A stretch of 11,994 nt of DNA, taken from assembly GCA_029861655.1 (NCBI GenBank), contig JAOTZA010000075.1, positions 1-11,994 on the forward strand. The letters run 5' to 3'. This document shows positions 1 to 6,370 of the stretch, in pieces. The stretch is from Acidobacteriota bacterium (lineage in GTDB: Bacteria; Acidobacteriota; Thermoanaerobaculia; Multivoradales; JAHEKO01). The first letter of the stretch is position 1. The number at the start of each line of letters is the position of its first letter. The position numbers and the translations under genes are program-made. The notes under the pieces were generated by a model that saw only the letters and a program-made list of their open reading frames with translations, was not told the DNA's origin and searched no databases.

Positions 1-2097
1 AAGGTCGACGGTTTTGTCGGTAACCTGATCCAGGCGGTCGCGATCGTCATGCTGGTCATGCTCCTCAGCCTCGGGGTCAGAACCGGTCTGGTGGTGGCGA
101 GCCTTATCCCGATGGCGATCGTCATGGCCTTTATCTTCATGGCTTTCTTTGACGTCGGGATCAATACGATGTCGCTCGCGTCACTGATGATCGCTTTGGG
201 CCTGCTCGTCGACAACGCGATCGTCATGTCGGAGTCGATCATGGTTCGCATCTCCGAGGGCGTGCCCGCAAAGGAGGCGGCTATAGCGTCCGCCGCCGAG
301 TTGCGCACGCCGCTTCTCGTGTCGTCACTCACCACGGCTGCGGCCTTCTTGCCGATTTATCTCGCCAAGTCGGCGGTGGGTGAATACACAAAGGCGCTCT
401 TCGAGGTGGTCACGATCACGCTGCTCTGCTCATGGGTGCTTGCGCTGACCATGATTCCGCTTTTTTGTGTGCTCTTTCTGAAGGTGAAACCGCAGAAAGA
501 AGGTGTCTTCGACACGGCGTTCTACCGCCGGTACCGCGCCTGGCTGTTGGGGGCGCTGCGCCACCCGTGGCTCTCCGTCGGCATCGTCGCGCTGGTCTTT
601 GTCGGCTCGATGCAGCTCTTCGGACTGGTGCCGGCGATCTTCTTCCCGCCCAACGAACGGGCCACCCTGACGGTTGAGCTCGAGATGCCCACCGGCACTC
701 CGCTCTCGAAGACCGAGGAGGTAGCACTCGAGGTCGAGCAGTTCATCGAAACGAACCTGCGCGTCAGCACAGACGAGATCGCCGCGGGTACCGAAGGGGT
801 CACGAACTGGGCCACGTTTATCGGAGAAGGGGCACCGCGATTCATGCTCTCGTACGGGCCCGAGTACGCCAGCCCCGAGTACGCCATCCTGGTAGTCAAC
901 ACGACTTCGCGTGAGTACGTGGACACCGCGATCGGCACAATTAGAGAGTTTTGTCGTCCGTTTCCGGGTCTGAAGGCCACGATCGAGCCGTTGCCCCTCG
1001 GGCCACCCGCCGGGGATCCAATCGAGGTGCGCGTGTCAGGGCGAGATTCGGACACGATCTTCTCGCTGGTCGACAGGGTCAAGGAGCGGCTGGGAGAGGT
1101 CGCGGGTCCGCGGAACATCTCCGACAACTGGGGTGCTCGGTCGAAAAAGCTCCTGGTCAAGATCGACCAGCCGCGCGCCCAGCGGGCCGGGGTGACCAAC
1201 CAGGATGTGGCGATCTCTCTGCAGACCCTGCTCTCCGGTATCACCACGACCGAATACCGGGAGGAGGACAAGATCATTCCCGTGACGTTGCGCTCGGTTG
1301 GAGCCGACCGGCTCAATCTGGAGAAGCTCGACAGTCTGAACGTCTTCTCCCAAGCTACGGGTCGATCGGTGCCGCTCAAGCAACTTGCCGACCTCGAGGT
1401 GGCCTGGCAGCCCGCCAACATTCGGCGGCGCGATCGGCTGCGCACCGTCACCGTCGCCGCCGACCTCGACCCGGGCTTTACGGCGATCGGCGTCAACCAG
1501 ACTTTGGTTCCGCTGCTCGACCAAGACGCGGCCGACTGGCCGCTTGGTTATTCGTACGAGATTGGCGGTGAAGACGAGGCTTCCGAGGAAGCCAACGCTT
1601 CGATCGCCGAACAGCTACCAGTCGCCGGATTGATCATCATCCTGCTTCTGGTGGGCCAGTTCAACTCTGTGCGCCGGCCGCTGATCATTCTGATCACCAT
1701 CCCTTTGGGTCTCATCGGCGTCATCGTCGGGCTGTTGGTCATGCGCTCTTATTTTGGGTTCATGACCCTTCTGGGTGTCGTTTCGCTCGCCGGGATCGTC
1801 ATCAACAACGCCATTGTCCTGCTCGACCGGATAGAGATCGAGATTTCGGAGAATGGTTTGAATCCTGCGCGGGCGATCGTCGAATCCGCTCAAAGGCGTC
1901 TACGACCGATTCTCCTGACCACGTTTACGACCCTTGGCGGGTTGATCCCCCTGTATCTTGGCGGCGGCGTCATGTATCAACCGATGGCCGTGGCGATCAT
2001 GTTCGGGCTGGTTTTCGCCACTGCCCTGACGCTGGGTGTCGTTCCAGTGCTCTACTCGCTCTTTTTCCGGGTCAGCTTCGAGGACTTCAGCTATTGA
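1..2097 (+). CDS. RND-family efflux permease, 5' end cut by window edge
   Basis: This is the inner-membrane proton-driven pump of a tripartite RND efflux system (AcrB-like), which exports drugs, lipids or other compounds through a periplasmic adaptor and an outer-membrane channel. The frame is open from base 1, giving 698 visible residues. Full-length relatives have about 1,040, so some 330 N-terminal residues (TM1 and most of the first porter region) lie outside. The visible part starts at TM2. It contains the TM4 motif GLLVDNAIVMSESI (D71, N72), a large periplasmic loop at roughly 185-520, and a second membrane half with GIVINNAIVLLDRI (N602, N603). The protein ends soon after the last helix. 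The two AcrB aspartates of TM4 are here D and N, and the TM10 lysine position is N. Substrate cannot be told. Adaptor and outer-membrane genes are not in the window. The family call is very secure. Confidence 0.96.
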   Translation, partial: KVDGFVGNLIQAVAIVMLVMLLSLGVRTGLVVASLIPMAIVMAFIFMAFFDVGINTMSLASLMIALGLLVDNAIVMSESIMVRISEGVPAKEAAIASAAELRTPLLVSSLTTAAAFLPIYLAKSAVGEYTKALFEVVTITLLCSWVLALTMIPLFCVLFLKVKPQKEGVFDTAFYRRYRAWLLGALRHPWLSVGIVALVFVGSMQLFGLVPAIFFPPNERATLTVELEMPTGTPLSKTEEVALEVEQFIETNLRVSTDEIAAGTEGVTNWATFIGEGAPRFMLSYGPEYASPEYAILVVNTTSREYVDTAIGTIREFCRPFPGLKATIEPLPLGPPAGDPIEVRVSGRDSDTIFSLVDRVKERLGEVAGPRNISDNWGARSKKLLVKIDQPRAQRAGVTNQDVAISLQTLLSGITTTEYREEDKIIPVTLRSVGADRLNLEKLDSLNVFSQATGRSVPLKQLADLEVAWQPANIRRRDRLRTVTVAADLDPGFTAIGVNQTLVPLLDQDAADWPLGYSYEIGGEDEASEEANASIAEQLPVAGLIIILLLVGQFNSVRRPLIILITIPLGLIGVIVGLLVMRSYFGFMTLLGVVSLAGIVINNAIVLLDRIEIEISENGLNPARAIVESAQRRLRPILLTTFTTLGGLIPLYLGGGVMYQPMAVAIMFGLVFATALTLGVVPVLYSLFFRVSFEDFSY

Positions 2098-2300
2098 CAG
2101 GTTTCGGTCTCCTAGGGCCTGAGTAGAACCTGTTCGAGAGGTGCCTACTGACAAGACTGCGGGCGATGGCGCGAGTCACGCTACGCCGAGTGGAGGTCTT
2201 CGCAACTTCTTCCGGGATGGTGCGTAGGTTCTAGAAGGGGAGCCCCCTCCCGGCGTCGTCGGTGAAGGGCAGCAGAAGAACACTATCGAGGAGGATTGTC

Positions 2301-2657
2301 ATGGGAGTCGAGTATCCGAAGTTGAGACGAGCGATCGTCGGAATGTTGAGCCTTGTCCTGTTGGTTACCGGACTCCTCGTCGCGACAGAGGCCGCGGCCA
2401 AGGAGAAGAAGGACGTCACGTTCGAGAACAAGAGCAAGCGTCACCAGGAGCTTTTAGTCGCCTTTGGCGGCGACGGCTCGTGTGAACAGGAGAAGTCGAA
2501 CCAGGAAAACGTATCGCTCGACCCGGGCGCCAGCCAGGTTGTTTCCTCCGGTGAGGAAAAAGTCTGCTGGTGTGCCGGAACCGGCAAGGCCAAGGTCTCA
2601 GCCTGCCAGGAGTGGAACATTGCCCGGCCGGGGAAGACCGTGCGCTTGACCTGGTAA
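2301..2657 (+). CDS. small secreted four-cysteine protein, unknown function
   Basis: This predicted exported protein has 118 residues and I do not recognise its family. The ATG at 2301 is chosen because a strong ribosome site (gaggagg, about 2288-2294) lies just upstream; an in-frame ATG at 2262 has no such site. Basic residues at 7-10 are followed by a hydrophobic stretch (11-29) and an Ala-rich cleavage site near A33, so Sec export is likely. The mature part of about 85 residues starts with a Lys-rich patch and has the feel of a small beta-sheet domain (FENKSKRHQELLVAF, then SLDPGAS). Its four cysteines, C61, C89, C91 and C102, include a CWC motif and could form two disulfides. It lies 203 bp after the RND permease and 71 bp before the next membrane protein, on the same strand. 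Nothing visible links it functionally to either. Confidence 0.8.
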   Translation: MGVEYPKLRRAIVGMLSLVLLVTGLLVATEAAAKEKKDVTFENKSKRHQELLVAFGGDGSCEQEKSNQENVSLDPGASQVVSSGEEKVCWCAGTGKAKVSACQEWNIARPGKTVRLTW

Positions 2658-2728
2658 ATCGATGAACGAGTAGCGCGCCGCTCGGTCTCGTGCGTTAGGA
2701 TGCCCGCCACACGGACGGGAGGAAACGC

Positions 2729-3259
2729 ATGACCGAATCCGAGCCCCAGCAACCCAAACTCGCTCTCATCATTGGCGTCGCCGCACTCTTCGGAGGCTTG
2801 TGGCTGCTGCTCAACGCCCAGGGTGTCGGAGTACCGCCATTCAAAAAACTATGGCCGGTGTTGTTTCTGCTTGCCGGCGCCGCCTCGCTGGCGGACTATC
2901 TCTTTCTGAGTCGGCACCCGCGCGCCGTCGGCTGGGTTGTGGCCTGGACCGGTTTCGGTGTCCTCGGGTTGGCTTTGACCTATGACTACACCAACATGCG
3001 GAGAATTCTCGATTGGCTGCCGAGCTTTCCGACCATTATCGGGCTCGCCGTGGGAACGACCTGGCTCGCCGGCGGGCGCAAGAGCTCCAACCTGCCGATC
3101 GCGGCGGCGGTACTCGTCGGTTTGGGGCTGATGGGGTTTGCCGCCCGTTTCGACGTTCTCAAAGCCATCCTGCCGTCGGTGCAGGTGATCTGGGCGATTC
3201 TGTTTCTCGGCGCCGGCGGATACTTGGTGTGGCGCACGGTCGCCCAGTCGCGCAAGTAA
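2729..3259 (+). CDS. six-helix integral membrane protein (LiaI/LiaF-TM or DUF5668-like)
   Basis: This is an inner-membrane protein of 176 residues that is mostly hydrophobic. The ATG at 2729 follows a good ribosome site (gggagga, 2717-2723). I count about six membrane segments: 11-33, 41-60, 66-86, 98-114, 121-138 and 150-168. The opening pattern, a helix ending in LLLNAQGV followed by WPVLFLLAGAASL, resembles the small LiaI/LiaF-type and DUF5668 transmembrane repeats found in bacterial stress-sensing membrane proteins. The pattern seems to recur loosely in the second half (WAILFLGAGGYLVW). No catalytic motif is visible and no function can be assigned. The gene converges on the PilZ gene, with only 14 bp between stop codons and no obvious terminator hairpin there. 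Confidence 0.82.
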   Translation: MTESEPQQPKLALIIGVAALFGGLWLLLNAQGVGVPPFKKLWPVLFLLAGAASLADYLFLSRHPRAVGWVVAWTGFGVLGLALTYDYTNMRRILDWLPSFPTIIGLAVGTTWLAGGRKSSNLPIAAAVLVGLGLMGFAARFDVLKAILPSVQVIWAILFLGAGGYLVWRTVAQSRK

Positions 3260-3273
3260 CCAGTAAGAATCTG

Positions 3274-3726
3274 CTAGCGAAGACTGTTCAAAGCCTTCTC
3301 GAACAGACGCTGGACCTCGGGGTCGGTGGCTGGTGCCTGCCCCGGCTTCGCCGAGGGGTCGGGCTCACCGGGAGCGAGTGTCTCTTCGGACGCCTTCTCG
3401 GGAGACTCCGCTGCGAGCCGGTCTCGAACATAATCTGCGATCCGCGAGACCTGATGCTGCATCGGATCGTGGAACTCGACGCCCCACCGCTTTTCACCGT
3501 CGACGGTCTTGCTGTTTACGACGATCGCGTCCATATCGAGCCGCAGTGAGCCATCCGCGACTTCGGCGGTGACCCGAACAAAACGCCCTAACGAGTCGTG
3601 CGGGCAGGTCTCGAGTGCCATGCCTCGCACGCTCAGGTCGACCACGCGGCACTTGATTTCTAGACTGCCGCTTCTCACCCGGGCGACGGCGTCAATCGGC
3701 ACCCGCGGATCGCGTCGGTCACTCAC
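3274..3726 (-). CDS. PilZ-domain protein (probable c-di-GMP receptor)
   Basis: This cytoplasmic protein of 150 residues is built around one PilZ domain (about 3-100), the beta-barrel that binds cyclic di-GMP and relays it to motility, exopolysaccharide or other surface functions. Both ligand-binding signatures are present: the basic RxxxR element (R4, R5, R8 in RRDPR) and the DxSxxG element (D30, S32, G35 in DLSVRG). The domain closes with the typical WGVEFHDP strand (81-88) and a helix. After residue 105 there is an acidic, Pro-rich, probably disordered tail, then a short amphipathic helix (PEVQRLFEKALNSLR). The start is GTG, with only a weak GAGG about 10 bases upstream. A good promoter lies at 3813-3842, so the gene is probably transcribed on its own. 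Downstream targets cannot be read from the sequence. Confidence 0.93.
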   Translation of the reverse strand: MSDRRDPRVPIDAVARVRSGSLEIKCRVVDLSVRGMALETCPHDSLGRFVRVTAEVADGSLRLDMDAIVVNSKTVDGEKRWGVEFHDPMQHQVSRIADYVRDRLAAESPEKASEETLAPGEPDPSAKPGQAPATDPEVQRLFEKALNSLR

Positions 3727-3812
3727 GAAAGCTTGGCCTCAAAGCGGTTCTCGGACTCCCCTCGATTCGTAAGAGCCGAACGGCGGTGTCGCCGCCCCTC
3801 GGTTCCCTCAGG

Positions 3813-3842
3813 ATAATAGCGATCCTCTCGAAGGGCTATCAA
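3813..3842 (-). promoter_or_regulatory. sigma70-type promoter for the PilZ gene
   Basis: Reading the minus strand, a -35 box TTGATA (3842-3837, 5/6 match to consensus) and a -10 box TATTAT (3818-3813, 5/6 match) are separated by 18 bases. Transcription would start near 3806 and give a leader of about 80 nt before the GTG at 3726. It sits just after the isomerase stop codon, which suggests the PilZ gene has its own promoter. Seen by eye, not tested. Confidence 0.6.
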
Positions 3843-3864
3843 GTGTACCACAGGCCCAGGGGGG

Positions 3865-4356
3865 TCAGGAGCCCAACGCGTCATCCCACTCGGCGATGCG
3901 ATCTTTGTGGCTTTCGAGAAGCGCCGCCGTATCTCCTGCGATAGCGATGCTTTGGATCTTGTCTCCCTGAGCGATCGAGTCGACCACGTCTTGGCCGGAG
4001 ACCACCTGCCCAAAGACGGAGTGATTGCCATCGAGGTGCGGCGTCGCTACATGGGTGATGAAGAACTGGCTGCCGTTTGTACGGGGCCCGGCATTTGCCA
4101 TGGATAGCACTCCAGGGCCATCGTGTTTCAGTGAGGGGTCGAACTCGTCCTCGAATCGGTACCCGGGTCCGCCGCTGCCGGTTCCGGTCGGGTCGCCTCC
4201 CTGGATCATGAAATTAGCGATGACGCGGTGAAAGACGATGCCGTCGTAGTAACCGCACTGCGCGAGATTGACGAAATTGGCAACGGTCACGGGCGTTTTG
4301 TCGCCGTGGAGTTCGATCTCGATCGAGCCTTTGTTGGTCTGGATGGTCGCGCGCAA
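3865..4356 (-). CDS. cyclophilin-type peptidyl-prolyl cis-trans isomerase, cytoplasmic
   Basis: This enzyme catalyses cis-trans isomerisation of X-Pro peptide bonds during protein folding. The chosen start is a TTG at 4356, because AAGGAGA lies 6 bases upstream. That gives 163 residues, close to the length of E. coli PpiB, and begins directly at the first cyclophilin strand ([15 protein letters not shown]). No signal peptide is present, so it is cytosolic. Signature blocks are all there: [19 protein letters not shown] (R44, F49, Q52), NGSQFFIT (Q97, F98, F99) and [10 protein letters not shown] (H112). The position of the cyclosporin-contact Trp of human CypA is His107, as is common in bacterial cyclophilins with reduced cyclosporin sensitivity. 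The gene is divergent from the 89-residue protein at 4448, with 91 bp between start codons. Confidence 0.95.
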   Translation of the reverse strand: MRATIQTNKGSIEIELHGDKTPVTVANFVNLAQCGYYDGIVFHRVIANFMIQGGDPTGTGSGGPGYRFEDEFDPSLKHDGPGVLSMANAGPRTNGSQFFITHVATPHLDGNHSVFGQVVSGQDVVDSIAQGDKIQSIAIAGDTAALLESHKDRIAEWDDALGS

Positions 4357-4447
4357 GAGAAGTCTCCTTGTGATGCCTGTGAAGCGATTCGGCGGTTGGC
4401 GTCGAGGGAAGCTATCATTACTTCGTAAGCGAAGGGAGGTAGCCGCG

Positions 4448-4717
4448 GTGAAGAGTATTCTCAACAAGACCCATCGACCGCAAAAGATTCGTCTGTCGCA
4501 AGGAAAAGTGCTGCACCTGGGACCCAACAAGACGGGTCAGATCGCCGATCACGATGCGGAGCGTGAGTCGGTCAAGCAAATGGTGGAAGCCGGTGACCTC
4601 GAGATTGTCGGCGAGGGCACTCAGGTGAGCCAGGCCGGCGGCAACACCGCGCCGGGTCGGCCGGACAGCCATGGCCACCATCCGAGTGTCGGCGGCAAGA
4701 ACCGAGGCGATCGGTAG
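4448..4717 (+). CDS. 89-residue protein, unrecognised, His/Gly-rich tail
   Basis: This small protein is of unknown function. The GTG at 4448 is chosen because gggaggt (4434-4440) sits 7 bases upstream. A longer in-frame ORF reaches back to 4268 but runs through the isomerase gene and is unlikely. Residues 1-57 look like a compact, folded, beta-rich domain: [19 protein letters not shown], then a [13 protein letters not shown] turn, then a helix [16 protein letters not shown]. Residues 58-89 are low-complexity (Gly, Asn, Pro, Arg, and a SHGHHPS stretch) and probably disordered. There is no signal peptide and no membrane segment. I have the impression of similar small ORFs in Acidobacteriota-like genomes but cannot name the family. 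It converges on the M28 peptidase gene, 21 bp apart. Confidence 0.78.
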   Translation: MKSILNKTHRPQKIRLSQGKVLHLGPNKTGQIADHDAERESVKQMVEAGDLEIVGEGTQVSQAGGNTAPGRPDSHGHHPSVGGKNRGDR

Positions 4718-4738
4718 CTAGCAGAAAAGGAGCCGGTG

Positions 4739-6259
4739 TCAGTTGCCGGGTCGGTCGCGGCGCCCTCGCCGACCGGCTTTCCAGTCTCCCCAGACGTTGA
4801 AGCTTCGCATCTGCTGTTCGAGATCGGTCGAACGGATCAGCTCCTCGATCTCGTCTCGCCCCTGCCGGCCCCAGGAGATGTCGGCGTTCGCGAAACCATG
4901 GGTCACGGCGGCGACGATCGCCGCGTTGAGCCGCACCGTGCGCAGGTCGCACTGGTCGATGCGATCGGATTGGGCATGGTAGTTGGGGCCATAGGCCGCC
5001 GACTCCTGGTTGCCGATGAGGTTGGCGACACCATGCATCATGAAGTCGAAGTTGTCGGTTCCGACCACTGGAATGTCGACCTGTTGGAAGGGACCAAGTC
5101 CGGCGACGGGTTCGAGGGCTCGCTCGAGAGTCGGGAGAATCTCGGGTCGCCCGCCGGTGAAGAAGCCACTGATACGGCCGCAGCCGATATCGAAGGACAT
5201 GGCAACGATATGGTCGTCCAGCTCGTCTTCGTGGGTCTCGGTGTATCGGTAGGATCCGACGAGTCCCTGTTCCTCACCGTTCCAGAGAGCAAATCGGACG
5301 GTACGGGCCGGGTGGATACCCAGACGCTGCATCTGTCGCGCGATATCGATGACAAGGCTCACGTTGGCGCCGTTGTCGAGTGCCCCGGCCCCCAGGTCCC
5401 AAGAATCGAGGTGGGCGCCGATGAGTACGACCTCCTCGGGTTTGCTCGAGCCCCGAATTTCACCGATGACGTTATAGCTCTCGTACGACGGGCCAATCTC
5501 GAGATCCAGGACCGCGGTGAGCGACAACTCGGACCCCAGACGCAGGAGGTCGAGAGCGCGCGTGGCTGCGCCTCTCTCGAGGACCAGCATCGGTCGTGCA
5601 TCGTCCCCGCGTAGAGAAGAATTGTGGCGGTACAGAATGCCTTCTGGGCGCGAACTCATGTAGACAACGCCCCGGGCGTTCGCTTCCACTGCGCGGCCCT
5701 CGATGGCGTACGCGTCGTTGTACTCGCGGAAGAGCCCGGGGACGTCTAGAAGCGGAACGGTTTCGACCAGTAAAAAGGCTCCTTTGGCAAGCGCGCCAAG
5801 GCGCACAAAGTCGGCTGCGCTCCCGGTTCCCGCGTCCAGCAGGGGAGCCGTGACGCCGGGCGTTGGTGCGGCGGTCGAGAAGGGCATGGCCGCCGCGGCG
5901 GCGGCGAAGTGGATCTTCTCGCCGCGAATAGTCACCGAGGAGGATTTCTCGAGCCAAAGGCCCGGCATCTCGAAGGACTCGCGGCGGGCGTCGACCCCCG
6001 CCTCCCTGAATCGCTCGAGTCCCCATTCGACGGCTCGGAGGTTGGCGTCCGAGCCGGTGGGTCGACCGCCGATCTCGCGGGTCAGCGACCGAAGGTCGTC
6101 GGTCAGGGGCGTCTCCGCCAGCAGGGCGGCTACCAGCCGGCCGCCGGTGCTTTCCGGTACGGCTGTGTTGGCGGCCGGAGTATTTGCAAAAACCACCAAA
6201 AGGCCCGCAACCAGAAGGGCTGCAGCGGCGAATGGAGGAGCTGGGCGTGTGTGCGTCAT
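4739..6259 (-). CDS. secreted M28-family zinc aminopeptidase with PA-domain insert
   Basis: This probable exported metallopeptidase of 506 residues cleaves N-terminal amino acids or dipeptides using two zinc ions. The start is the ATG at 6259; an upstream extension of 22 residues has no better site. A signal peptide covers about 1-35 (hydrophobic 11-25). Residues about 110-255 fit a protease-associated (PA) insert, as in the plasma glutamate carboxypeptidase and Q-type M28 enzymes. The catalytic set is complete: H283 and D285 in GAHLDSWD, bridging D295 in GALDNGA, E329-E330 in NGEEQGLVGS, D357 in SFDIGCG, and H428 in YGPNYHAQSD. A run of seven alanines (119-125) lies in the insert. The tail (after about 460) is charged and ends in an Arg/Gly stretch. 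It is divergent from paralogue A, 111 bp apart. Confidence 0.94.
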   Translation of the reverse strand: MTHTRPAPPFAAAALLVAGLLVVFANTPAANTAVPESTGGRLVAALLAETPLTDDLRSLTREIGGRPTGSDANLRAVEWGLERFREAGVDARRESFEMPGLWLEKSSSVTIRGEKIHFAAAAAAMPFSTAAPTPGVTAPLLDAGTGSAADFVRLGALAKGAFLLVETVPLLDVPGLFREYNDAYAIEGRAVEANARGVVYMSSRPEGILYRHNSSLRGDDARPMLVLERGAATRALDLLRLGSELSLTAVLDLEIGPSYESYNVIGEIRGSSKPEEVVLIGAHLDSWDLGAGALDNGANVSLVIDIARQMQRLGIHPARTVRFALWNGEEQGLVGSYRYTETHEDELDDHIVAMSFDIGCGRISGFFTGGRPEILPTLERALEPVAGLGPFQQVDIPVVGTDNFDFMMHGVANLIGNQESAAYGPNYHAQSDRIDQCDLRTVRLNAAIVAAVTHGFANADISWGRQGRDEIEELIRSTDLEQQMRSFNVWGDWKAGRRGRRDRPGN

Positions 6260-6279
6260 AGGGGCTCCGCGTGGGCTTC

Positions 6280-6308
6280 TTGACCGAGCCCAACGGCAAG
6301 GATAGTGT
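6280..6308 (+). promoter_or_regulatory. possible promoter of paralogue A
   Basis: TTGACC (6280-6285, 5/6 match to a -35 box), a 17-base spacer and TAGTGT (6303-6308, weak -10) lie in the gap between the divergent M28 and paralogue A genes. Transcription would start near 6315, with a leader of about 56 nt. The same TTGACC and TAGTnT pair occurs before paralogue B at nearly the same spacing, which is the main reason to list it. The -10 box alone is poor. Confidence 0.35.
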
Positions 6309-6370
6309 TGTTGGTCACGCCTCATACCCTTTCACACGTCTCTTCGATCTCACCACAAAGGAAGTTCCTC

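Noticed and set aside
522..1496. Long minus-strand ORF (324 codons) opposite the RND permease
   Set aside because: It lies wholly antisense to a well-supported gene. Its protein is Ser/Arg/Pro-rich without motifs, typical of a GC-rich shadow frame.
2098..2300. Gap after the RND gene searched for a terminator, promoter or small RNA
   Set aside because: Only a short, distant inverted repeat (CAGGTT/AACCTG) is visible, with no T run and no convincing -35/-10 pair.
3780..3800. GC hairpin (GGCGG/CCGCC) in the leader of the PilZ gene as a terminator or riboswitch
   Set aside because: The stem is only 5 bp and there is no T run on either strand. The leader is too short and simple to match a c-di-GMP riboswitch.
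4268..4447. 60-residue N-terminal extension of the 89-residue protein
   Set aside because: It runs through the start of the isomerase gene on the other strand, while the GTG at 4448 has a strong ribosome site.
4357..4530. 58-residue N-terminal extension of the isomerase
   Set aside because: The extension overlaps the divergent 89-residue gene, has no family similarity and lacks a ribosome site. The TTG at 4356 has an excellent one.
4736..5614. Plus-strand ORF (292 codons) opposite the M28 peptidase
   Set aside because: It is antisense to the catalytic half of the peptidase, where all zinc ligands are intact. No ribosome site or recognisable domain.
5889..5907. GCC/GCG-rich run as a regulatory repeat
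   Set aside because: It is simply the polyalanine stretch (residues 119-125) of the M28 peptidase.
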